64,000 nt of DNA, from positions 81,309,718-81,373,717 of the forward strand of contig NC_061862.1 of NCBI RefSeq assembly GCF_907164915.1, written 5' to 3'. The stretch's first letter is position 1; each line of letters begins with the position of its first letter. The notes under the pieces were generated by a model. The model ran no database searches. It had not been told where the DNA came from and worked only from the letters and a program-made list of their open reading frames with translations. This document shows, one piece after another, positions 12,161 through 21,991 of the stretch. The translations under genes and the position numbers were made by a program. Source of the stretch: Impatiens glandulifera. Its lineage: Eukaryota; Streptophyta; Magnoliopsida; Ericales; Balsaminaceae.

Positions 12161-12726
12161 TATTTTTTAAGAATTGGTTAAGACTTAAGAGGTATGAGTT
12201 ATGATCATTTCATTTTGGTTGGTTCGCTGTTAGTGTAGATAAGAACGGGTAGGTCATTTTGGTAAACGCAACACAAAAGAAAATACAAATATCTAGTTGT
12301 TTGGTTGCGGGTTTATTTTGTATTTTTGAAATTACTTGCATTTCGAGACCCTTTAATATATAATAAAAATTCAAAAAAAAATATAAAATACTAAATAAAT
12401 ATTTTCCAGCAATAATATAAAAGAATAATAGCTTATGGCCTTGTTTGAAATATATTATTTTTTCCTAACTTTGATCTATTTCATTTTTTTCCAGGTACTA
12501 TTAAGATCACGCATCATATACTGTATTCATCTCGATTTTACTTATTTATTTTCTCATACCATGATGACAATCTAGACTCATGCCTTAGGAACAGATTGAT
12601 ACAAATCTTTTAGTCACATGATTATGTTTGATTTATCCTTAGACGCATGTACTAGGATAGATTAAATAAACGAAGTGTAAAGAAATATTTTGTGTAAAAT
12701 GGCCAAAAGTTTATAATAGAGAACGT

Positions 12727-13154
12727 CAGGGGCGGAGCCAGGATTGAAAAATTACTTGGGGCTGACTCCAACTTGCACCTCAGATTTAACTTTCTATGCT
12801 CTGTTTTTTTCCTGTAATTGATACAATAATTAATAAATTCAAACATATAAAATTAATAGTTTTTCATTTTAACTTCCATAGTTGATAGTTCCATTATAAC
12901 CCTACAAAATTTAATAAAACACACCATAATATAATTTAATCCACTTCCTCGGTAACGATAATCGATTATATGTGCAGAAATTTTGATGGATGTGTTAGAC
13001 ATTTAAGAGAAAGAGAATAATTGTGTACACATTATTCATATATAGCATTCGATTAATTGGATAAATGTTAAAAGGAAAGGGACAGTTGTTTATTCACTTT
13101 GACCTATTTTTTTTTTTATTTAATTGGGGCTAGAGCCCGCCAGCTCTACTCCTG
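12727..13154. mobile_element. hAT-type MITE (CAGGGGCGGAGCC end), copy A
   Basis: The left end is CAGGGGCGGAGCCAGG. The right end, read in reverse, is CAGGAGTAGAGCTGGC, an imperfect terminal inverted repeat. Flanking 8-mers GAGAACGT and GATACTGT look like a worn target duplication (copy B has GAGACCGT, closer). There is no ORF. It is absent from the paralogous place in tandem unit 2, so it inserted after that duplication or was deleted there. Confidence 0.6.
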
Positions 13155-14291
13155 GATACTGTTCATTTTGATGTAAAAAAATGTTTATGACTCAATTAAA
13201 GGGAAACTGATGTTCTTAAAGCATAATTATTCTAACTATTTAAAATAAGTTAGAATAAAAAAAATAAGCAAAAATTGACAGGGCCCACAAATACTTTCAA
13301 GGATGTTAGACATAATTATTTTGAAAACAAGCTTTGGCTCTTCTTTCCTCGTGAACTTCATCCAGTGATGGCAAAGCCGTAGCCAATAACTCATCAGTGA
13401 TGCTCCAATCCAGACAACTCCGGGGAGGGGCGTCCTCGTAGCGGTTCATTTCCTAGAAATTCCAATACATAAACATCGACAATGTCTGGATCTCTTTCTT
13501 CAACGACGAACGCAAGATAAGACTCTGATTATGAGTAGTGGGACATCATTGAGGTTGGTCGACACGTCAAGTTTAATTAATTATGTGAGAGGCTCCTTCA
13601 CCTCGTCGCGCTAGCTATGGTGAATGATATACGAAATCAAACTAAAATCATTATCCGCGTCTTCCTTTGCAGATTAATTTTTCAGCAATGACAGATTTTT
13701 CTCACAGAGTTTACTTCATCTCGACCTTAAATCAGATGACTTCATCACGCTTCGATCTGCGTTTTCTCTAGAGAGAAAGAGCATATGTGAATCATGAATT
13801 CACAACCTCCGTCTTCAATCAGCAACGATGAGCTCGTGAGAGAAAATTTTAACCTAACCTAGTTCTTTCTCTAGACTAACCACACATATCTCTAACTTAT
13901 CTAGATTCTATCAGGAAGGGGTAACCCAATCAATCAACTATCCATCACATAGCAATATCATTAACTATAATGTTTACATCTTTTACATTTTTCTCTAATA
14001 TTTTTTATTGTGTGTAATTAATGTTGATTAATTAAATAATTTGATAATCTTAAAAAAAAGGTAAATATGGTATATAATATATGGAATGTTGAAAAAGAAA
14101 AAGTGAATAAGAGAAGGAGTACTACATTTTACCAATAAGTAAGCACATCACAAACTGTTAAAAAGACAAAAAGGAAATGTATAGATAGATTGATTGATCG
14201 ATCATAGATAGATAGAGAGATATGTCTTTATATAGTAATTAGGTTCATGCATGATAATATATATATTTATTCAAGGAGAAGATGAAATAAC
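13155..14291. other. Intergenic region 3' of MFT-like copy 1
   Basis: No gene recognised. A stretch at about 13320-13560 is open on the minus strand in copy B (49978-50229) but is shifted by indels here. 14160-14225 has GATA/GATC-type short repeats. Segmental duplication A/B ends inside this region near 14060. Confidence 0.4.
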
Positions 14292-16881
14292 TTAGACATT
14301 CTTTCGTTGGTTGATGGGTTCCTTTAGTGCATTGAAGTAAACAGTTGCAACTGGAACCCCCAAGCATAGGTGATGTGCGAAAGCTCTAGTGTTGAAGTTG
14401 GCCCTGGTTATAATATTTGGCTTCTCAATAGTTTGGTCGATATATTTGGACTGTCTAAATAGTATTAGAATATAACGGTGATTCCAACAGGTGGCATGGC
14501 TCCATGTATGGCACTATCTCTTTTCCTGCATTTTTAGTTTACTCATAGTTCAGTAGGTGAGTGCAAGAATTCATATTGTAAGGTTATGAGTTTGAATCTT
14601 CCCACCTGGTACTCATTCTTAGTTAGCTAATTACATTTTAAAGTTACACAACACGAAATTAACGCACCTTCACCAGAATTGGTACCTCCGGGAATGTTGG
14701 CCACAATCCTAAAAGGATAAAACGAAACATTAGTATACATGAAATTGTTGAACTCTTCTTACTATATTGAATCAACCCCTGGAGAATCAATGGAGAATCA
14801 ATGAGATTATATCCTCTATTATACGGACCCCTGTTGTTCTCGAGGGGACAAAACAATCGTTTGAAACAATTTTTTTTTTACTGGTTTGCCCTCACTCCTG
14901 TGAGAGGAAAATGAATCCCCACCAGGAGTTTGATATACCAAAAGATTCTATCACATTTTTATATGGGTTTGTAAGACTTAATATTATTACCTAATACTAT
15001 TGTTGCTCCTTTAATGTTTAATGCATTTTGACGTAGAAATACGTAGTTAACAATGTTCTTATTAAAATAAATCTTAATGAAATAATTGTTAAATAAAATG
15101 TTTAAATAAGATGTTTCAAGACTTAAGCTTGTTTGATATTTGATTATTTGAGATTTTTTTTTAATTTTGTCTAACAAATCTTGTTTGCTAAAAAATGTAA
15201 ATTATTTGAGTTTTTAATTCGTTTAATTACTAAAATATATTTTTTATATTTAAAATTAATAAGAAATAAATATGAATATTTTAATATTTTTAGTTAATCA
15301 AATAAGTGATTTAATATTTATAATAATAATGTAATGATATGATAGGTAGAGAATTTCTAAAAAAGATTTGTGTTACTAATAACTTTTTCTAACAACAAGA
15401 TAAATATGACAAATAAGAATTGAGAATTAAATGATTATGGTGACTTTCTCTTAAACGATGTTTCAGTTTTATATATAACCAATTCTTCTCGTCTTAAAAA
15501 GTTCTATTGTAATATTACAAAACTTTTAAACATTTAAATATATATTTCTAATTTATTATAAGTTATCATGGATTAAATTTTATCTTATCATCAAAATAGT
15601 AGGCTTAATATACATGCATGATTAATTAGGTTGGTAAATTTAACAAAAAAAAAAAAAGGTTTTAAAATGGTTTGAAAAAAAAATAGATGAAAGAGAAAGA
15701 GAGGACAACCAGTGCACCCATTCTCTCATGGAGTGGCTCGCTAGGGCTTGGCGCATCTGGATCTGTCATGACCTGATCATGTATGCCAAAAGAAGAATTA
15801 AAATAATATAAAAAAACACATTTGTATTTATGAAATAAATGACATGTGTGTTTGCTTTGTTCATTAGTTTTCACTTATTGACAATTAATTGATTAATGAA
15901 TGCAGGTCTAAGTGGTCCATTTCAGTACATGCCATAACATTATATTCAAGTAGAATAATATATAATATATGATATATTGAGCATAATATTTAATTTTCTA
16001 AGAGAAAGTTGTATTGATTTATTTTACAAATTCAATAGTTACATCATTTCATTCATTTTTTTTATTTTTATTTTTATTTTATAGATCACACCACCTAATT
16101 TATTAAATAAAATTTTGTTTATTTTTATTTTTAAATTATTTTACTACTTTATATTATTACCCTTTAAGACATTTTACAAAATAAATTATACATTTAACTC
16201 CCAATGAATTTTGTATCTTACAATTAGTTGAATTTTGTAACTTACAATTAGTTTTATCGTTGTAAACATAAATTAAGTCTAAAAGTGGGTAACACCTACT
16301 TAAAAATATCAACAAAAACCTGTAACGTAAAAAGTCTCTGATTAAAAGCCAAACCCGTGTAAGTAAAAAGTTCAAATCGACGCAATAACTAACAGAAAAC
16401 CCCAAAATCCCGTTTAACCTAAAATTCAAATGAGGGCGATAACCTCTAAAACAAAGCCGACAACTTTATTTGTTATGGTTAGACTTTAATATTTAATTTA
16501 GTAACGGACAATTGTTTAATTGATTTTTGTGCCTAATCTGTATAAAATTCTTAATCATTTTTCTAACAAAAGAAAATGTAACTTTCTAGTAAATATAATT
16601 TTGATGTTTAGAATAAAAGGAATTCCACATGCACTAACTCAAATACCCCAAAAGATTAATCAAATAGACAGAGAAATCATTACCAAGGTGTACAGCTCAT
16701 TAGGCAATCCAGAAATGGTGACAGTTGGGGGATTGAAAGCCATGGAAGGCTTGATGATGCAGGCATTAGTAACATGCTTGGTTGCATAGTAGACATTCAT
16801 GTCTGTTGTGGGCACAAATGGATCCACCACATCTCCAATTATTTTACACATGATCAGAGGATTTATCGAACTAGCAGCCAT
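14292..16881 (-). pseudogene. MFT-like PEBP gene, copy 1 (four exons, three 1-base lesions)
   Basis: A phosphatidylethanolamine-binding protein of the FT/TFL1 family; these act as transcription cofactors with bZIP proteins, and MFT members govern seed dormancy and germination. Exons: 16684-16881 (198 bp), 15710-15772, 14668-14708 (exactly 41 bp), 14525-14292, all with GT/AG borders. This is the canonical FT-family layout. Motifs: IIGDVVD, KHVTN, NELYTL, VMTDPDAPSPSEP, IPGGTN, KEIVPYM, and near the end RANFNTRAFAHHL. The residue at the FT-Tyr85/TFL1-His88 site is Trp (REWVHW), the MFT hallmark. Exon 2 has one extra base (63 rather than 62 bp) before ATGAGAGAATGG. Exon 4 lacks one base near 14495 and one near 14480. 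Otherwise it is open to TAA at 14292-14294. The lesions are real decay or sequence error. Confidence 0.88.
14540..14605 (+). mobile_element. tRNA-like SINE relic inside MFT intron 3
   Basis: Within the 142-bp third intron, the plus strand reads CATAGTTCAGTAGGTGAGTG (A-box-like) and, about 35 bases on, ATGAGTTTGAATCTTCCC (B-box-like). This is the layout of a tRNA-derived promoter. The same pair, more worn, sits in intron 3 of copy 2 (about 22240-22300), so it predates the tandem duplication. It is antisense to the gene. Only the tRNA-like head is evident. Confidence 0.4.
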
Positions 16882-16959
16882 CTGAGAGAAGAGAAATTAA
16901 AACAGAGAAAGAAATGAAGAGCTGATGAAGATAAGAGGAGGCTGATAGAACTAAGTGAA

Positions 16960-16998
16960 GGATATTGGCATATAAATATATAAATAAATAGATGGACA
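16960..16998 (-). promoter_or_regulatory. TATA-like core promoter of MFT-like copy 1
   Basis: On the gene strand an A/T stretch (TATTTATTTATATATTTATA) lies about 85-115 bases upstream of the ATG at 16881. It is followed by a C/T-rich leader (CTTCATTTCTTTCTCTG), as in many plant 5' UTRs. The paralogous interval in copy 2 is missing because of an 89-bp deletion. Confidence 0.45.
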
Positions 16999-17129
16999 GT
17001 TGGAGTAGATGAGTGGGTTAAAATATGGGAAAGAACAATGTAAGAGAGATGGCCAATTGTACATAACATATGCATGAGAGACAACTCAATTGTATTTACC
17101 TTTTTAATATTTTTTTATTGTAAATCATA

Positions 17130-17330
17130 ATTTAACAGTTAGATTAAAAAATAAAAAAAATTATTCTAGTTTACTCCGTCATTCATCTTGACAACTTTTC
17201 TTGAGTGACACATCACCATCCACACCACAGACAAATTATTCAGAAAAAAATAGACAAGACATAAATGAAAATGACAAAATGAAAATGACAGTTAGATAAA
17301 AGTACAGATAAAAATATTTTATTTAATCTA
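17130..17330. repeat. Satellite remnant (1-2 units) upstream of MFT copy 1
   Basis: The text GACACATCACCATC...CAGACAAATTATTCAGAAAA followed by AAAATGACAGTTAGATAAAAGTA matches a unit of the 104-bp satellite at 25310-25400. Only about one and a half units are present here, against about 18 at the same relative place in tandem unit 2. Confidence 0.6.
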
Positions 17331-18191
17331 ATCATTTTAAGACCTAACTAATGTTGAAAAGCTAGCCAGATCAATATCATCAAATGAAACATAAAACACA
17401 ATGGGAGTACATAACCAAGAAAATGAAACTACTTACATTGAATTCAAACCAACATGAATAAGTCAAACAACTATGATATCAAGAATATCCTTCTTCTACA
17501 TCACAGCAAAATCTAACTCTTTAACATTGTTTTTTATATCTAAAAAATTTATAAAAAAAAAAAAATAGGATACAAAGAACATTGAGTTTATCATGTCATA
17601 CAAAGGTTAAAATCAGAACCATCTAATAATATGAATTTCATTTGAATAGAAAAATAACATATAATGTGAGACATTAATACTCTATTCTAGAACCCTAAGG
17701 ATTCTAAAAGGATATAGAACAATGCATGTTTTGTCCCTAACTGATATTTATTGAGAAACATCCTCCAATAATAATTTGCAAATAACAAAGAAATATTTGA
17801 GTACTTAGAAAATTGCACAAACATTCAAACTATGAAGTCCATCAAACAAATATGTTCATGATTTTATTTGCGATTCTCATACTCAAGGAAATCAAATTAA
17901 CAAATAATTTAAACAACATACATTATTTTATCATAATCGATAACCCATCCAAAAATTCATCTCTACAATCATCAACACATCACACATGTTCTACTAATAT
18001 TTATTTTCTTTCATATAATCATTTTATGTGATCAATATAAATTATGTGCATTATCTAGTTTGCAAATTTTTTTATTATAAATATGGAAAATGGAAAACCA
18101 TACACTATCAATACTTTTTTCAAATGAAGAGAAATATTGTCATTAACTTTTTTTTGTTACATAGTTTTTACGACGGTGGTTGGGGAGAACT
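17331..18191. repeat. Duplicated non-coding segment (U2), copy 1
   Basis: Matched by 27140-28037 (diverged) and, from about 17560 on, by 29713-30344 (nearly identical). Short ORFs such as that at 17813 are A/T-rich chance frames. No gene recognised. Confidence 0.6.
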
Positions 18192-18806
18192 TGTTGAAAA
18201 TCTTTAAAACAAATCATTTTAATGATTCTAAAATCCTTACGAATATTAATCGAAAAGCGAAAGTGTGAAAGTGTAATTGAATCGAGAACTTACCTCCAAC
18301 CATTGATTATCACTAGATAATCAGTGATGAATTTCTCCCACAAACGGCACTTACCTCCAACCATTGATTGTCACTAGATAATCGGTGATGAATTTCTCCC
18401 ACAATCGGCGACTCTTTAAATTCTTTAACAAAACGTCCAAGAGTCCTTAGAGATTCTTCTAAACCTTTTATCTTTCTTAACACTCAATGGTGCAAATTCT
18501 TAATAAAAGAAATAGGCTTAAGGACCTCTAAAGATAATAAATTATATTTAAAGAGTTATTGTCATCAAATAGCTCTAAGGACTTATTTTTTTAATATAAA
18601 CTACTCCATTAAATACATTATGGAGAATGAATTAAAATACATTAAATATCATAATATAGAATAACCTCCTACATTTAATGTGTAATTCCAAATGTTGCAA
18701 TATACAAATTAATTTCAATAAATTAATTTGTACACATTATTGAATAGGACAATTTACACCTTAATGTGTATTATATTTTATTTGTTACATGAAATTAAAT
18801 CTTACA
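18192..18806 (-). repeat. Copia-type LTR remnant, copy 1
   Basis: In minus orientation it starts TGTAAGATTTAATTTCATG and ends GATTTTCAACA (TG...CA). Just outside its start is CTAAGTGGGAGAA, the polypurine tract typical of Copia elements, so this is a 3' LTR. It contains a 61-bp internal tandem duplication (18288-18409). Related copies: 28038-28473 and 30345-30900. The rest of the element is not recognisable. Confidence 0.6.
18288..18409. repeat. 61-bp tandem duplication inside LTR
   Basis: Two units beginning ACTTACCTCCAACCATTGAT (18288 and 18349) differ at three or four bases. The 30345-30900 copy of the LTR has only one unit. Confidence 0.8.
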
Positions 18807-19200
18807 TTCTCCCACTTAGTCCATTATTATAAGATTTATCTTAAAAAATGACAAATATACGAATCATGGTGTAACGCCAAAAAAGGACTCTTCCCATAAA
18901 GGGCTTTCGTTACTCGATAGTCGCGTCTCATAACTCACCTTACTCTCTAGTGAGACGAGAAACCAAAATGGTAGGTTTGGCTGGAGTACATTTAAAAATC
19001 TCGATTTGGACTAGTTTTGATTTTTCTAGAGTCAGTACATAATTTACTACTCGAGAATTTAGGAAAGAATAATATTTTGTTCTTAATTCGGTTCTTGGTT
19101 ACACGTCATAAAGGGCTCTCGCACTATGTCTCACGTGCCTGACACATGATAATTTCTACTTTACACTTTTGACCATTTAAAAAAAATATTATTCTTGACC
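18807..19200. repeat. Dispersed LTR-type repeat (CGTTACTCGATAGTCGCGTC)
   Basis: Contains the block TAACGCCAAAA...TTCGTTACTCGATAGTCGCG and, further on, TTGGTTACACG...CTCTCGC...ATGTCTCA. A similar order occurs at 28500-28900, and the first block recurs near 34425. It is probably the end of an old LTR retrotransposon internal to the Copia-like relic. No ORF. Confidence 0.45.
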
Positions 19201-19500
19201 TTATTTATTTATCCAATCATAGGGCATGCGTCTAAAAATAACCTATGTCTAGTTTTGTATTTTCTATTGCATGCATCTATGTCATGGTCCTAAATCTAAA
19301 ATATTATGAATAAAATAAATGATAGTATTTGTGAGTGAGAAAGGTAAAAGTACTTACAGAACAAGATAAAAAATTAGTTTAAAATATAGCATTCAAACAA
19401 ACCTACTTAGGTATATTTTTGTGTTTTTATAAAATAATATTTTCTGTTTTTTGTTTTTGTTTTGAAAATTTTTTAATTTAAATAAGGCTGTTTAATATAA

Positions 19501-19533
<33 letters not shown>

Positions 19534-20065
19534 CAAAATGGAGCAAATAAATATGGCCTTAAGACAAGTGGTTAAGGAGTTGATGAGAAGCTTTGACGTC
19601 GGGTCAATTCGGGGGCAGGTGGAGGAAAGTGGAGCAGGTTTCAAGAGAGGGATTAAGAAAGAAGGGATTTCAGGTTGAAAGCATAAACGCTCTTATCGAA
19701 GATGATCTGGGGTTAATATATTTGGAGAAGCGAAAGAGGTCATGAGTTCAAATCTTTTTTTTTATTTTCATTTTGTTGTGGTTCCAGATGTAAATGTGAG
19801 GATGGACAATAGTCAGTCTTTTGTAGCTATTCACTCAACCATTCAAGATTTTAGAAGCTATTTTCCTCTTTTTTTCTTTCTTTGAATCGATCCTAGTACG
19901 ATCTTAAACCAACATACAATACTAAGACAACTTTCCAATCTTATCTCAAACACAATGAAATTATTAACATAAAACTTAAGCATTTTAAATGAGCTAAACT
20001 GTGATTTTTAAAATCAGAAATTGAACACTTTTGTGTAGCACCGGTCATTCCTAAAACCCTTTAAA
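19201..20065. other. Intergenic, no gene; AAT microsatellite and B-box-like motif
   Basis: An (AAT)n run lies at 19502-19530. 19555-19765 contains ACAAGTGGTTAAGGAG and, about 180 bases later, GGTCATGAGTTCAAATC. These resemble tRNA-derived A and B boxes but are too far apart for an intact SINE. This interval is missing from the 29713-31940 copy. Confidence 0.35.
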
Positions 20066-21095
20066 AAAATCATTACCATATTCAAAACAAGCCAGCAACA
20101 ATTCAGACTAAAAACTGAAACACATATAGATAACCATCTTGTAAGGAAATTTTGAAATCATTTATTTATTTTTAGTTCATTTGAATGATCCAAAACTATG
20201 TAGAATCATCACACGCTGAACAAAGGACATTATAAAATCGAACATTGAACAAATAAACACTAAATGAAACTATTTTTTACAGTCGTTTTTTTTTAAAGGA
20301 AACAAATTATGAAGCTACATTAAGAATGAAAGTGATTTGTGTGCTTACATAGTTTGCAAATTGCTTCAAAACAATTTGCAATTTATACCACGTGCAATGG
20401 AGATCTCCAACTCCAAAACTAAGAAATGCAGCAAAAGCTTCAAGAACATCAACAATGGCCGCTCATCCTTTTCTCTCTCTATTCCTTCCTTTTTCTCCCT
20501 CCCTCGATCTTTTTATCTAACTGTTTCCTCGTGGTTTCGTGATCCTCGCGTCTCCGTCCTTGTTTGTCTTTTGATACCAGCAACTAGATTTTTCCGAATG
20601 TTTTTTTACCTATGGTGTTAAGGAGCATCAGCACAGAGGAGATGGACAGGCGGAGATGAAAGGGAAAGAGGGGTCTGGGTGCTTAGCTGTTGCCTAGGCC
20701 CTGCTTGTTTGAATTCTTTTGGGGTTTGGGTATCCGTGCCTAAGACTTTTTGTTTTGTTTTGTTATATATATATATATATTTGCCAAAACCAAAAGACAA
20801 ACAAAATTAATTAAAATTAAGATGAAATTCATTTAAATTCAATTTAATTTGTTTGGTTTATTAATAGTATTTAAATAAATAAAAATAAAGAATATATATA
20901 TATATATAATATATATAAATATATATATATTTATGGTAGGTTTGACTCATGCACTGTTTTTAAAAATGCCATTTTTTGTGTGATAAAGAAATATATGTTA
21001 AAGAACCCCTTGGATTACCTTCCTCTACATCCCATAAAAAGTGGAGAGGGATGAAGAACCAAAAATAGAGTTCTCTAGCATAGGTCTTTTAATCG
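20066..21095. repeat. Segment U3, copy 1
   Basis: Repeated almost base for base at 30917-31940 and in diverged, transposon-split form at 50721-61860. It contains an open frame at 20337-20621 (plus) whose inner ATG at 20397 begins MEISNSKTKK. The frame is kept in the second copy but shifted in the third. I recognise no domain; the tail is Ser/Phe-rich. It could be a former first exon or chance. Confidence 0.6.
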
Positions 21096-21991
21096 TGTTA
21101 GATATTGTTTGAGAATTATTAAGACTTAAGAGGTATGACTTATGATCATTTCGTTTTGGTTGGCTAGCTGCTGTTTGGATAAGAACAGGTAGGTCATTGT
21201 GAAAAATACAACACAAAAGAAAAAAAAAAAAGGAAAAGACGATCATCTAAAGTATCAAACTCAAGGTCTGCTGTTGGACATCCGCCGCCAATGGGCCTTT
21301 TTTTCTTCATCAGTCTCAAATCCAGCCTGTATCCTTATCTCTATTCCAGAAAAAATCAAATGCATTGACAAGACTAAAACTCACAACTTTCGTTCCTTAA
21401 GCCGTCTAACCAAAGCAACTCATTCTTCAATTTGGTCGTGCATGAGGATATATCTAGTTTGGTTGACTAGGTGAACATGGTTGCTGGTTTATTTTGTATT
21501 TTCGACTTAATTGTATTTCGAAACCCTTTAATTAATTATAAAAATCCAAGAAATTATAAAATTGCTAAATAAATATTTTCCAATAATAATATAAAAGAAT
21601 AATAGCTTAAGGCCGGTTTGAAATATATAAATTTTTCCTAACTTTGATCTATCTCATTTTTTTCAGGTATTATTAAGATCATGCCGTCATCTACATGTAT
21701 TCATCTCGATTTTACCTATTTATTTTTTCATACCATAATTACAAGTGAATAAGAGAAGGAGAGTACTACATCCTAACAAATAAGTAAGCACATCACACAA
21801 TTATTAAAGACAAAAGGGAAATGGATATAAAGGTGTACTTAGTCAAAGAAGGAGATGAACAAATATACATCCCACTTCAATTATTCTTATTTTTATAGAT
21901 AGATCGACCGATCATAGATAGATGTCTTAATATAGTAATTAGGTTCATGCATGATAATATATATATTTATTCAAGGAGAAGATGAAATAAC

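Larger units (their letters stand above)
1..14060. repeat. 14-kb segmental duplication, copy A
   Basis: The window's first base corresponds to position 36831. The two stretches stay collinear to about 14060 (copy A) and 50720 (copy B) through the same Copia fragment, hAT insertion, LTR, LINE, hAT end, AT-rich spacer and MITE. Differences are scattered substitutions and many 1-2 base indels, a roughly 285-bp deletion in the copy B LINE and a roughly 165-bp AT-rich difference near 49540. The left limit of copy A lies outside the window. Similarity ends in an A-run near 14055. Confidence 0.93.
12160..21100. repeat. Tandem unit 1 around MFT-like copy 1
   Basis: 12160-12560 and 14098-19200 are matched in the same order by 21101-21740 and 21745-28970, with moderate divergence. 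Unit 1 contains an extra 1.5 kb at 12560-14098 (including a MITE) absent from unit 2. It ends with segment U3 (20066-21095). Unit 2 starts at TTAGATATTG at about 21099, directly after U3. Confidence 0.8.

Noticed and set aside
19555..19765. Complete SINE
   Set aside because: The A-box- and B-box-like motifs are about 180 bases apart, too far for one tRNA-type promoter.
20337..20621. Plus-strand 94-codon ORF (also at 31193-31477) as a protein-coding gene
   Set aside because: It is identical because the DNA was copied recently. The third copy near 50750 is shifted by indels, and I see no domain, so conservation is not evidence of coding.
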